A stretch of 64,000 bases of DNA. Source: Isoetes taiwanensis. Taxonomy: Eukaryota > Streptophyta > Lycopodiopsida > Isoetales > Isoetaceae. The translations under genes and the position numbers were made by a program. The stretch is taken from the NCBI GenBank assembly GCA_021234155.1, contig JAJEKV010000519.1, positions 1 to 64,000 of the forward strand. The letters are read 5' to 3'. The notes under the pieces are model-generated. The model did no database searches, had not been told where the DNA came from, and worked only from the letters and a program-made list of their open reading frames with translations. Below, piece after piece: positions 54,801-64,000 of this stretch. Position 1 is the first letter of the stretch; each line of letters starts with the position of its first letter.

Positions 54801-55255
54801 CTAAAGCTATCTCACATTCTACTCCTCTAAAAGGAGGAAGCTTCGATCTCGCCCGGGAAAAGATCGCTAAATTCATGGAGAATACCGGCAACCTCGTGGC
54901 AAGGTGTTGATTACTTGGTTTTGCTTAGCATCCCACTCAATGGAAGCAAGTCTAATAACGAGGAGCTTTTGCTTATGATAGCTTTATCTAACTGGCCGAA
55001 TGGACATAGACCGCATGATAGGGTTGAATGGTTCACCTTTTATAGTTACATCGGGCTCCATTAGTCGCGTTGAAGGTAACTTCTCTCTTCTCGCAGCCTA
55101 TGTTGGCTTTTTGCATGCCAAGAATTCCATTCCAACAATGAGGTCGATTTGCCAATATCCATTAACTCGCACCCATAGTAACCGGGTGCGCCTACCGGCA
55201 ACCGTGATCTTAAGGTTGATGCGGCGACCACGCGTATGTCTAACCTTACCAATGG

Positions 55256-55450
55256 CTAAAGTGACAGTGCCTCGGTCGTGACCTTAGGGTTTCGAAGTTG
55301 TAGGACCCGGGCCATTCTAGGAGAAGCAAAATTATGTGTACTCCCGTGATCCATAAGAATTACAAAAGGCTTACCGCCTATTTGGCCTATAGTGGAAATG
55401 ACAAAGAGTCTGACTTTCAAAGATTGCCGCTTTATAGTCGCAAGGATATG
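55256..55450 (-). pseudogene. Gypsy aspartic protease
   Basis: IGGKPFVILMDHGSTHNFAS then PRMARVLQL is the Gypsy protease core, where (V)DSGSTHNF is usual. The catalytic triplet is DHG in place of DSG. Confidence 0.75.
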
Positions 55451-55559
55451 AGACGCGACCGCGAATGTACTGGAGCCGCCCTCGCCGCCAGGTAATGTTG
55501 ACTCAATATCGCCCCAGCCAAGGTCGGCCATGGCCACCGGGCAGCCACGGGTAACATAT

Positions 55560-56410
55560 GGGCAATTTCGCATGAAGTGTCCGTGCCTCATACACTGTAA
55601 CATGCCTTATCTACAAGTACTGCGCTTCCTCGCCTCTTTAGGAATGGATCAGAAGAGGTTTCAACTTCCTTACCAAGATTGTTCTCGCTTTATCCCGCTG
55701 CGGCTAAAAGTTTAATTTCTTCTCCGGGCTAATCGTAGAGTTCTCACGAGAGGGCCCCGTGACTTGGAGAGCGGGTTTGTAAGGTGTGGATGGCCGTGGT
55801 CGCGAAGTAAGAAGCGTGACGCGGATACCGATTCCTTTGGTATGTCCTCCCTCGAGGCTCAATGCTTTCGCCTTTCGCCAGAATCGATTTCGGTCGATGG
55901 CCTTAACCATCCGCTTGATCGATGGTGCCAAACCCTCAATATAGCCCTCCACGCCTTTTCTCATTCATACCAGTGTACATCTGATCCTCAGCGCATAAAC
56001 TCATCCGTGTAAGCCTCAGACGACATACTCTTCTCGCTCCAACCTCAGAGAAAGTCTCGATTCGTTGGCATTTATGTGCACGAGGCACATAACGCGATTT
56101 GAAGGCCTTGGCAAACTTTCTGAATTTGCATCTACTCCGTCCGTGATGTTTGGCTCGCATAGCCCTTCCACCAAATACGGGCAACTCGAGAAGGTTTGTG
56201 GTGGCAACCTTCTCAGTATCCTTCTCTCATTATGCCATAGGACCTCGCCAACTCCTTCATTTCGTCCAGCCAGATTCGCATTCAAGCCGCTTCTAGATTT
56301 CCCATCAAACCTGGCCAATTTCCTATTCTTCCATATACTAGTTATGGTCAGATCAACTGGTCTTTGCGGTACTTCTTATCGGGCGCTTTTGCATGACCAC
56401 CGATGATGCG
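55560..56410 (-). pseudogene. Gypsy gag with zinc knuckle
   Basis: Pieces right to left: KFARFDGKSRSGLNANLAG (56,270-56,318), KFRKFAKAFKSRYVPRAHKC (56,060-56,130; the FxxRYVP core of retrotrans_gag), RKGVEGYIEGLAPSIKRMVK (55,890-55,960; YxxGL), and CMRHGHFMRNCP (55,566-55,600), a shortened CCHC knuckle. Order and spacing fit gag just before protease. Frames are broken. Confidence 0.75.
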
Positions 56411-56659
56411 ATGATTCGTGATGACACCGGGCGGCGTACTTTGAGGAGGTGGCACTGCTCTAGAGGAGCTCCGGCCGGCATTTAGAGTGGGACCTCTTCC
56501 GCGACGTACAGGGATCGGGTTCGTGGTGGGGACGGCCAGCGTGCGGTGGACTAGGTGGCAACGAGGTAACTCCCGCGGCATCCCGTTGTACATGCCGTGG
56601 TGGGTTAGCATGCAAGACGTAGGCATGTAATTTTAACCGTTTTTTCATCAGCATCAATT

Positions 56660-57699
56660 TTGTTCGGTGTTAACCGACCGGGCGTTTGAGGGTATCGCCA
56701 GCGGCATTGCGCGGTAACCGCCTATATTAAACATAATGATGATATAAGAAAGAGTAACGATAACAAAAGTGTTATAACAAAGTCATTTTGAGTAGTATCG
56801 AGAAACACAAAGTGAACACTAAAAGGACTAAGCTTCCAATTACAATCGAAATGAGCGGTTACATCAAAGAAGTTCATACGAATACGCTTATAAACTTATA
56901 GTTATATAATACATAGAGAGGCTCCCGACATGTGCCATTTCCTAGCCATAGTGAAACATAGGAACACACAAAACCGGAAATTACGGCTTAAGGGTTTGGC
57001 GTGGGGATACATGACATATAGCGACACTCTCACGCACAACCGACGAAGCTTGTAACGCGCCCAAGCCCGATAATAACGGGTTGATAATCCCAAGTGGGGC
57101 TAATAATCGTAAGGTTGAAGAGTTTTCGAAAGCGTAGAAGATTTGCCGAGATGATCATTAGCATCATCAAAAGCTTGATGTGGGGTCATATTCCAATAAT
57201 CCCAAGCATGGGAAAGAGTCCATTTCGCATCATCGTACGCACGCTCGGAAGGAGAGTAACTATTTCCATCCCCTTGTCGGGATCATAAGGTTGTTCCGCA
57301 CCCTAAGCTCCGCTTATGTCATCGCCAACTTCCCGCTCAGATACTCGATTTGTATCGATTCCCCATAGTCCCGCTCGTGAGGTCCCCTGTTCATCCATTC
57401 TTATCGGGGATCAATGATCCCGCCCCGGTATTCCTCAAGTGTTTCTCCGCAAGACGACAGAATAATTATATATACATTGAACAATTTCCTTCCACTCCAA
57501 CTTAAAGGAAGATAATTAATCATTGAAAGGAGAAACAATTCAATGGTTTTCAACAAAGGCAAGAACATAAGAAGATATCCTGAATATATATAAAATTGAA
57601 ACAAAGATATAGATTTTTAGTGTTGGCCCACTAGAGGTAATGCCAATCAAAATTAACAAAATTTCATACGATGACCCAATGAAACCTAAAACTAAGAGG
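56660..57699. other. Gypsy interior between gag and extra ORF; nothing recognised
   Basis: AT-richer than its surroundings, with short frames only. No domain seen. Confidence 0.4.
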
Positions 57700-59070
57700 T
57701 CGATCCACAACATCTTGTGCTTGAGTATCAAACTGGGGCTCGGGTCGATCTTTGTAGGAGTAACACGCTTAGGATTAACTCGATGAGGCAAATTGATGAA
57801 GCTATTTCGAGGAACATTTGTAGCCAATGGCGCCTAAACCAGCCAGACTCATGTTCATCCAAGAACCAATCTCATGGTCAAACACCGCAATGGCAAGATC
57901 ACGCGGTTCACTAGGATGATCCGCTCAAGGTTAGAGCTAACTTCTTGTGGTTTATACGTGGTGGAAAGTGCCCTTAATGCCCATACAAACCGCCCGCTTC
58001 GTGGGCAATTGCCTTAGCAAAGAAAAGGACATGTCTCGCTTGTAAAAAGCCGACAAAAAAAACCGGGTAATATGGCATTTCGTGCCCCGAACCATTGGAT
58101 GGGTTGAAGAGGCCAACTCGCACTCAAATTCTCGAGGTAGTTCCTCCTCCATGGCAAAGTCTTTTCTCCTCCCGAGCATACCGGTTCTCATCACATAAAT
58201 CCTCCATGGTTGGGTCGCCCTCCGCCTTGACGACGACGCCGTTGATGTTGGGCACATGTGGCCCTCAGAAGCTCGAAAGCTGATTCGTGAACTCAAGATG
58301 GGGTACCTCAATCATTAATCGGGCGCAAGGACAAGAGTGTGCCGATAGGCTCAACATCAAGAGGTTGATAATTGAGCAACTGATGTATCTCTCGGGCGCA
58401 TAATTGGGGCGTAGAGTAATCAATGAAATCATGCCGACCCCGACAATATTCGCCACTCATAGAGAAGGTGAGCGGTCCTCGCTACCCTTATGGCGAATAT
58501 GCGTCGATACGCCCATTGAATGTCGCCACAGCAAGTAATCTTGATCCCCAACCTTGATGGTAGCAAGCTTAACTCAATCCCACAAGTGCTTGGCCCTTAC
58601 TACAGGTAAAGGCCTCTTTAGCTAACTCCTTCCATCGCACCAAAATCAGCAAAGTTTATCCGCCGCCCTCCTCCGATCTGGAGGAAGTGGGGCTTTAGCT
58701 TGCTCTAAAAGCTTGTCGCATTCATCTACATACCGTCCATAATAAGAGCAAGGGCAACCGGGCTTCAAAGTATAGCCCATTAGAGCCACAATCAATAATG
58801 GGAGCTGCTTAGCACGCTCGATGATGCCCTTGAGGATGTCATAACTGTATGCATCATCTCCCAACATATGCTCCACAATATCTCTGAAGATAAGGTTAGG
58901 GGCGGTTCCCCAAAGAATTCCACCTCGTGCAATATTTCCTCATCATAGAACTCTACAAAGGTCGATAGTCGGTGGTGGGCGCGATATTGTCGATGAGGTC
59001 GAATGAACTCGCGCAACATACAATCCAAGAGAGGGTAAGGAACCCGGGGTCCCATTGCTTCGCCTCCCAT
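57700..59070 (-). pseudogene. Unknown coding-like region B inside Gypsy element
   Basis: A plausible ATG at 59,070 begins MGGEAMGPRVPYPLLDCMLR, EFIRPHRQYRAHHRLSTFVE then FYDEEILHEVEFFGEPP. After a shift, IVEHMLGDDAYSYDILKGII, ERAKQLPLLIVALMGYTLKP and GCPCSYYGRYVDECDKLLEQ follow (58,646-58,876). More leftward pieces include EGDPTMEDLCDENRYAREEK and FVGFLQARHVLFFAKAIAHE (57,970-58,230). The amino-acid mixture is protein-like and frames hand over with one- or two-base shifts, so this was a real gene of some 400 or more codons. I recognise no family. Confidence 0.5.
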
Positions 59071-59299
59071 ATACCATGCTAGTTAGGCCAGCGTGGTCCA
59101 TCACCGCAGAGGAAGATGGGAGGAAGAAGGAAACAGAGTAAGAAATGATGAAACCCTAAAATGACTCGAATATTTAACTTCTTTGGCACCTGCTCGAGGT
59201 GCCAACTCATCATCTTTTTTTTTTTTTTTTTAATTTTTTGTAATTGTAGGAAAATTCACAATTTAAAATAAGAAGTCAAAACAGCTCGTATTAATATAT

Positions 59300-60700
59300 A
59301 TATACCGATTTACATAGATACAAAATTGTTATGTACATAATTACGACGTTTCCCTACCGGATCCGGGCGGGCCAACCGAGGGTCTTTTGTCATGATGGTT
59401 ATTTTCGCTTGGCATGGATGGCACATAGGTTTGCATCGCCAAAGAGGGCCACCAAGTAAGCCTCGGCCAGCCTCCCCGGTGCTAGAATGGCCAAGGCGCT
59501 TTAAATTTTGGGCAATCTCTCGACCGGTGATTTGGAAAGGAAGTTTTCCTTGAATGTGAACTCGGATTTTACGGTACTTCCTTATCTCTCGGCGAAATTG
59601 CCGCGGTACCGGGCTTGTAACGATGCCTCCTCCCTAGGTTGGGGTGCGACTCGGGGTAGAGTCTTCCTGGCTGTTAGGGGATGCGAGGGCTTCACGGATG
59701 ATGTTGTCCGCCCGGTTATCCCCACTGCGGTATAGCGATTCCTCCCGAGCCCTAAGGCGATCCTTATCTTGAGCACCAGATCTTTAGGGGTGTCTTCTTT
59801 TTGTCTTCGGTGAACCACCGGACTTACGCGGTGGTTTCTCTCCCCGTCGTCGCGCTCTTCCTCTTCCTTCCTCGGCCCGGCTCCTTCCGCGGCCGGTTTG
59901 CCTCTCTTGCTCTCTCCTGCCCAGATCCTGCGTTCTCTTGAGTTCTGCTCTTGTTCTGCACTTTCTTGCTGATGGATAGTATCCTCTCGAGCTTAGCAGC
60001 CTCCTCCGCCAAGCGTGTTGCCCAGCCACGTGCTTGTGCTAGGAGAGCTGCCGCCTCCGCTCGCTTTTCCCTAGCTATCCGACCTCTTAAACTACATTTA
60101 AGTTCCAGAAAATAGCGTGGAGGGTTGGTTGGCATATCCAGCTCAAGACCGGAATTGATCCGTGAAGAATTCGGCGTTCCGGCCTTCCCCGGATAATGCG
60201 ATTAGTTTCCTCCTCATATGAAAAGCCGGGAGAGTGTAGGATCCCCATCAAAGAGGCACATCCCGCTTCCTAGATAGCAGTATCCTAAAGCGGGTCATCG
60301 ATGCAAGCCATGCGCAGTCCGCCAGCTTGTGCCATTTGCAAAATGTTTTGGGAGTGTGTTTGTATGGCCTCCGCTTCAGATTGCTCCCCCTTCCTAAGTG
60401 GGAAGTACCGTGTATACTTTTGGACGCCATCTTCCCGCTCAACTACTGATTATGCGTTTCTTGGATGGCATTAAGCTTGTACAGCTTCGTTATAGCAAAA
60501 GAGCGGAAAAGGTATCCTAACTCCCTTCATAGAAGCGTTTGACAAAGTACTCCGGAAGAGCTCCTCTGCTTTTGGCCTCCTCCCTCCAGGGTTTGGGCGT
60601 GGCAGCAGTTGAGCCATCGAGACTCTATAGGGGACTTGAGTAGCGAGGCTTACGCGGTAGACTTGCTTGGCTTCCTCCATCCTTGAAAGGCGGGAACTAG
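59300..60700 (-). pseudogene. Unknown coding-like region A inside Gypsy element (coiled-coil, Arg-rich)
   Basis: ATG at 60,680 begins MEEAKQVYRVSLATQVPYRV then SMAQLLPRPNPGGRRPKAEE and PFPLFCYNEAVQA. After shifts, leftward pieces include PTNPPRYFLELKCSLRGRIA, REKRAEAAALLAQARGWATR and LAEEAAKLERILSISKKVQN, then a basic Arg/Lys-rich stretch (59,824-59,960). The Ala/Glu/Lys pattern suggests a helical or coiled-coil segment followed by a nucleic-acid-like basic tail. It lies between the leader and region B. No family is recognised. Confidence 0.45.
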
Positions 60701-60829
60701 GGTGGGTGGGGGGCTTGAGAGAGAAAGGTGAGGGACCAGGTCCGGCTATGGCGGGAGAGAAGCTTCCAATTCGGGCTGCAAAGGGCTGAGCTCAAGGAAG
60801 CTTAGGCCAAAATGAAAGAAAAGTTACCT

Positions 60830-61110
60830 TTGACTAACTTTTAAAATTTTAACCCTAAAAAAACTTTTTATGAAAAAGTGGCGGAGCGCGTTTTTCGAGG
60901 TGGCGGGCACCCCCTACCTCGACCCGCCGCCCACAGCGCCGGTACGTTCGGGTACCCCCCGCCAATTTAGGGTTAGGGTTTTTTTTACGAGGTGGCGGGC
61001 ACCCCTACCGAGGTTTCTCTGGCGCCAGCCGACACCGGTACCGCCACACTTAGGGTTAGGGTTGGGCACAGGGTACACCCTCTTAATTACAATTAGACCA
61101 CGTTAAAAGC
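60830..61110. other. GC-rich Gypsy leader with telomere-like TTAGGGTTAGGG words
   Basis: Two blocks repeat GAGGTGGCGGGCACCCC (60,897 and 60,990) and each is followed by TTAGGGTTAGGGTT (60,968-60,981 and 61,050-61,063). On the element strand this is AACCCTAACCCTAA, like the telo-box. Confidence 0.7.
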
Positions 61111-61231
61111 AAGCATGGACGGCATCCATTACACCACCCAAAACTCATACTACATCCAAAATCCTCACTCTCTAGCTAACGATCTATCGAGTTAGTATGT
61201 GGCCCGATGCAATAGTTTGGCTTCCCGGAAC

Positions 61232-61249
61232 CATGCTCTCGATACCACC
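61232..61249 (-). promoter_or_regulatory. Primer binding site, initiator-Met tRNA type
   Basis: Next to the 5' LTR the minus strand reads GGTGGTATCGAGAGCATGG, containing TGGTATCGAGAGC, close to the tRNA-iMet primer site. Confidence 0.8.
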
Positions 61250-62754
61250 TGTGGACGCCTCAACATATCACGACCCTCGGACGTATACATCACGGGGACT
61301 TCCCCTCCCCATGGCGACCAACTTCGCCATGAACAGAACCCTCCTGTTCATTTCGGACCATCGATATCACGATGCCCCGAAGAAGGACTTTCTGGTCATT
61401 ATACGCCTTCAATGGGGCTCCTACGTCCGCGGAAGCGTGAATACAAGGGTTAGCCTAAAGATAAATCACATATAAATAACCACCCTCAAGGGTGGCATAT
61501 CCATCCAAATACCAACGGCAAAGAATATGCATCTAAACCTAAGAAAACACCCCAAACTCATGGTTCTACCCCTGGTTGGACTCCGGTGAGGATCGTGACG
61601 GCTAGGCCTCAAGAGATCAGCGAGGCGTAATCTTGACATGGCATTACCGGGCATAGAACATTGGCTAGGGTTGTCCACTCCATCCGCCCTCCCGGTGCAC
61701 ACTTTGCAGATGGGTCAATTCACGCTATGGCGCCGCTTATAGCCTTTCCAGGAGACGCGGGCTCGAGGCATCACCCCTATTTGAGCCTACTCCAGGTTCA
61801 TGAAGCCCCGGTCCGATGAGGCAAGGTCAGGGAAGCCGCCCCTTCCGTAATCACGGGCTCCATGGGCGAAGCTAGAGAATACGCGGCCGCGATCGCCGAC
61901 CCCCGCATCCGCACCCGACTTACTCACCCTAAATCTACTCAAAGTGCAAGGTGCCCCATACGGGTCACACCTTCCCACCGTGGGAGTGTCAGACCCATAC
62001 CCGCCCTCACGCGGACGGGCCATCGGTCCAGCTCGCTATAGGAGTCCTGTGAGCCTTTTATGTTCGTGCAAGACCCCACCTCCACTTCACCACTGTGTTC
62101 CTTGTCCGGTGCTAAGCCAGCACCATAGCATCTATGACCGTGGGCTCTTGTGCACAGCCGCAAATAACGCGGGATAATACAGGGCTCTATCTAGAGCATA
62201 CTACAATAAATAGCCTCGAGGTCTCTACCCCCTTAATTCCCCATTTCAGAGTAACACTAGGCTAACAACCACCAATCCATCCATTACAAAGCGTAACTGA
62301 ATCAAATATATAGAGAACCTACCTTACAATCAAGGGTTAGTTCCTACTTGTAGCAAACACAAAGAGAGAATAGACCAACAATCCAAACAGTTGCTTTAAT
62401 GTGGGCGCTTATCCTAGAATTCACAACTACACTAGCCACCCACGTGTTTGTTTCTAACCCATTGTCGTTGGGATCTCCATCTTCTTGGATCTTGGTGTTC
62501 AACTTCAGCTACACGTAAAAAGTACTTGGTCCGGTGGCTCACATTGACAGGGGGTAGGCCAGCTCCCTGCTCCTTCTTGGACGAATTTTGGGGAGTCAAT
62601 TAGCAATAGGGATGGTTGATGACCCAATTTGGAAATCCCCATCTTTGGCCAATCGATTATCCCTAGATTATAGGTTATTATCCCTAGATTATAGGTTATT
62701 ATCGTTAATGATTAAATTAGCATAGCTAATTTAATCCCTTCTAGGTCAACCCCT
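61250..62754 (-). repeat. 5' LTR of Gypsy element (truncated)
   Basis: Begins TGTGGACGCC and follows the 3' LTR until TCTAGGTCAACCCCTA, where LINE sequence replaces it. A 25-bp segment TTATCCCTAGATTATAGG is tandemly doubled near 62,657-62,705, a difference from the other LTR. Many 1-4-base indels separate the two LTRs. Confidence 0.85.
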
Positions 62755-64000
62755 AGTACTTGCAGCAGCTCTATGACCTGGGGGGGGACGCGTACGCCCA
62801 TACCCCACAGGATGGGCCCCATTGGTTCTCGTGGATGAGGATGTTGAGGAAGGCCTGCAGCGGCTGGCTAATGGGAAGGCGGTGACCTCATGGTATGCAG
62901 GCCAGTTACTCAAGTGGGCGGGGCGGCGGTGTGGGCCCCTCACTACACACGTTCCTTGAGCATTGCCGGGGAGGGTTTCCCCGACAATGGACCCTGGCGA
63001 GGGTTGTTCCCATTCACAAAGCCGGGCGACCCACGCTGCTCAGAGGCCAATTCTGGGACGATCATGTAGTGATTCGGTATTTGCCAAAGCTGTTGGTAGC
63101 ATTTCGGCAGCGGTTGACCCCGGCTGGCGAGAGAGGCTGATGGATGTCGAGAGCCCTCACCGCGAGGCGGGGCTTTCGACCCGCCACTCAACGATTGACC
63201 ATATCTTTCAGCTGCGGCAGCGATTGAAGACAGCGAATCCGCAGAGCTGGACTTATATGGCACTTTGTGGACTTCATAAAGGCTTTGTCACGGTCCCGGG
63301 AAAAGTTGTGGGCTAGGCTTCGTCAGCTGGGGCTCCATTTGTCTGCGAGGAAATACCATACTCTGAGTTGTATGAGGATTGTTTTGGCGGGGATGCGGTC
63401 GGCAGATAAGCATTTACCCGATGATATCGGGTCCGGCGGGGTTGCCCCCACGTAGGCACTTTTGGCCTCTACATTGGTCGGTTAGAGCCCCACGGGCTTG
63501 TTGAGCATGGGGGATGGCATACATCTTTTGCACGGGTCATCCGCCCGGCTCATCTATGGGGCGATGTTGGCTCAGTCGGCCCACCAGAAGATATGCGGTC
63601 TCACACGGATGCCCCCTAGACACATTTTGTCGGGAGCTCTGGACATCTTGGCGTCAATCTGGCCAAGACGAGGGGTGGTTCTCATATCCCTCTTCCGTCA
63701 CCCCCATGCCTCACGACACACATGGGGAGGACAGCGACAGGCGATCAGCCCACCTACAAGTACCTGGGGTGAGTTCCCCTCCGGGCTCATGGGGAGGGGC
63801 GTCTATCCGGCTATGGTGACGGCAATGAGGCCGGAAAGCACTTTATGCAATCTGGAGAACAACGGTCTGAGGCGACTATGATTGGGGCCATCAGATCATC
63901 TGTTAGAAATCGGTCGAGGCTTTATCGCCATGCGGGAGGGGAGGTTTAGTCTTGACGTCTCCTTTGACGACCTGAATGACTTGGTTTCGTGCGTAAGGCA
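62755..64000 (+). mobile_element. 5'-truncated LINE (family B, copy B4), continues past window end
   Basis: It starts directly where the Gypsy LTR breaks off and carries the linker DVEEGLQRLANGKAVTSWYA (62,838-62,897), then RT fingers FPRQWTLARVVPIHKAGRP and a motif A region (HSTIDHIFQLRQRL, then ALCGLHKGF, 63,187-63,290). Later blocks contain a readable C-terminal palm in scattered frames. No YADD box could be read; the region is heavily indel-damaged. Composition is GC-rich like B0 and B1. Confidence 0.75.
62838..63320 (+). pseudogene. LINE B4 linker and RT fingers/palm start
   Basis: DVEEGLQRLANGKA aligns with DLEEDLSKLANGKA of LINE A3. It is followed by GQLLKWAG, then FLEHCRGGFPRQWTLARVVP, IHKAGRP, RLMDVESPHREAGLSTRHST and IDHIFQLRQRLKTANPQSW. 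Motif A reads ALCGLHKGFVTVPG where FVDFxKAFDTVP is expected, so the catalytic Asp is not readable in this frame. Confidence 0.7.

Larger units (their letters stand above)
49696..62754 (-). mobile_element. Chromodomain-type Ty3/Gypsy LTR retrotransposon with extra upstream coding region
   Basis: Two related long LTRs (49,696-51,368 and 61,250-62,754, the latter truncated) bound a minus-strand interior. Right to left: primer site, GC-rich leader, two unknown coding-like stretches, gag with zinc knuckle, protease, RT, RNase H, integrase, a chromodomain-like end, and a purine tract. The RT-RNase H-integrase order is that of Ty3/Gypsy. All frames are interrupted. It sits in the L1 at 46.4-49.7 kb and is itself cut on the right by a LINE. 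Confidence 0.9.

Noticed and set aside
60966-61065. Interstitial telomere
   Set aside because: Only two TTAGGG units in each of two places, inside a Gypsy leader duplication; too short for a telomere remnant.

Overview
This window reads as nuclear DNA of a land plant and is almost entirely transposable-element sequence. The plant signatures are a CACTA element with DUF4218/DUF4216 transposase pieces, a pentatricopeptide-repeat gene with an E domain, a Ty1/Copia and a chromodomain Ty3/Gypsy element with initiator-Met primer sites, and plant L1-type LINEs. The second LINE group, whose ORF1 resembles the L1 ORF1p coiled-coil/RRM protein, and the tRNA-headed SINEs suggest a non-seed plant such as a fern or lycophyte; that placement is inference. 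I see no intact host gene. The two host-like genes (a Ser/Thr kinase and a PPR gene) are both broken. No rRNA gene, functional tRNA gene or CRISPR array was found.

Layout. 1-3,010: GC-rich, decayed LINE (family B) on the minus strand. 3,330-6,253: CACTA remnant ending in a CTCTTGTAGTG terminus, abutting a truncated L1 fragment (6,254-7,165). 9,054-18,486: a cluster of LINEs and SINEs separated by (TC)n tracts: SINE1, LINE A1, SINE2, LINE A2, LINE A3 (nearly full length, with ORF1 and ORF2) and an ORF1-only LINE derivative. 19,502-19,990: a Tourist/Harbinger-like MITE with TAA target duplications. 23,080-24,115: minus-strand PPR pseudogene. 25,195-31,915: minus-strand kinase pseudogene split by a 4,673-bp Copia element with identical LTRs and a 5-bp target duplication. 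31,893-34,530: a roughly 1.1-1.4-kb repeat derived from the upstream flank of the kinase, present about 2.3 times. 34,515-34,786: LINE-B 3' fragment. 36,764-37,093: minus-strand SINE1 with internal triplication. 37,641-42,500: near full-length family-B LINE. 43,331-44,432 and 46,400-49,695: L1 elements. 49,696-62,754: a 13-kb Ty3/Gypsy element, minus strand, carrying about 4 kb of extra coding-like sequence between leader and gag. 62,755-64,000: another family-B LINE running off the window.

The most interesting signal is shared by LINE families A and B and by the SINEs. Their 3' ends carry a small hairpin whose stem is kept by compensatory or wobble changes; in family B and the SINEs this is followed by an ACGT-type motif and a short A-rich stretch. 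All end in a pyrimidine-rich microsatellite whose unit differs by copy: (TC)n, (TATC)n, (TATTC)n or (TTCC)n. Several copies also have (TC)n on the left side. This looks like a LINE/SINE partnership in which SINEs borrow the LINE 3' recognition structure, with either microsatellite targeting or templated tail synthesis.

Limits: all boundaries not fixed by a target duplication or terminal motif are approximate. Frameshifts are very common, and some may be consensus errors rather than mutations.
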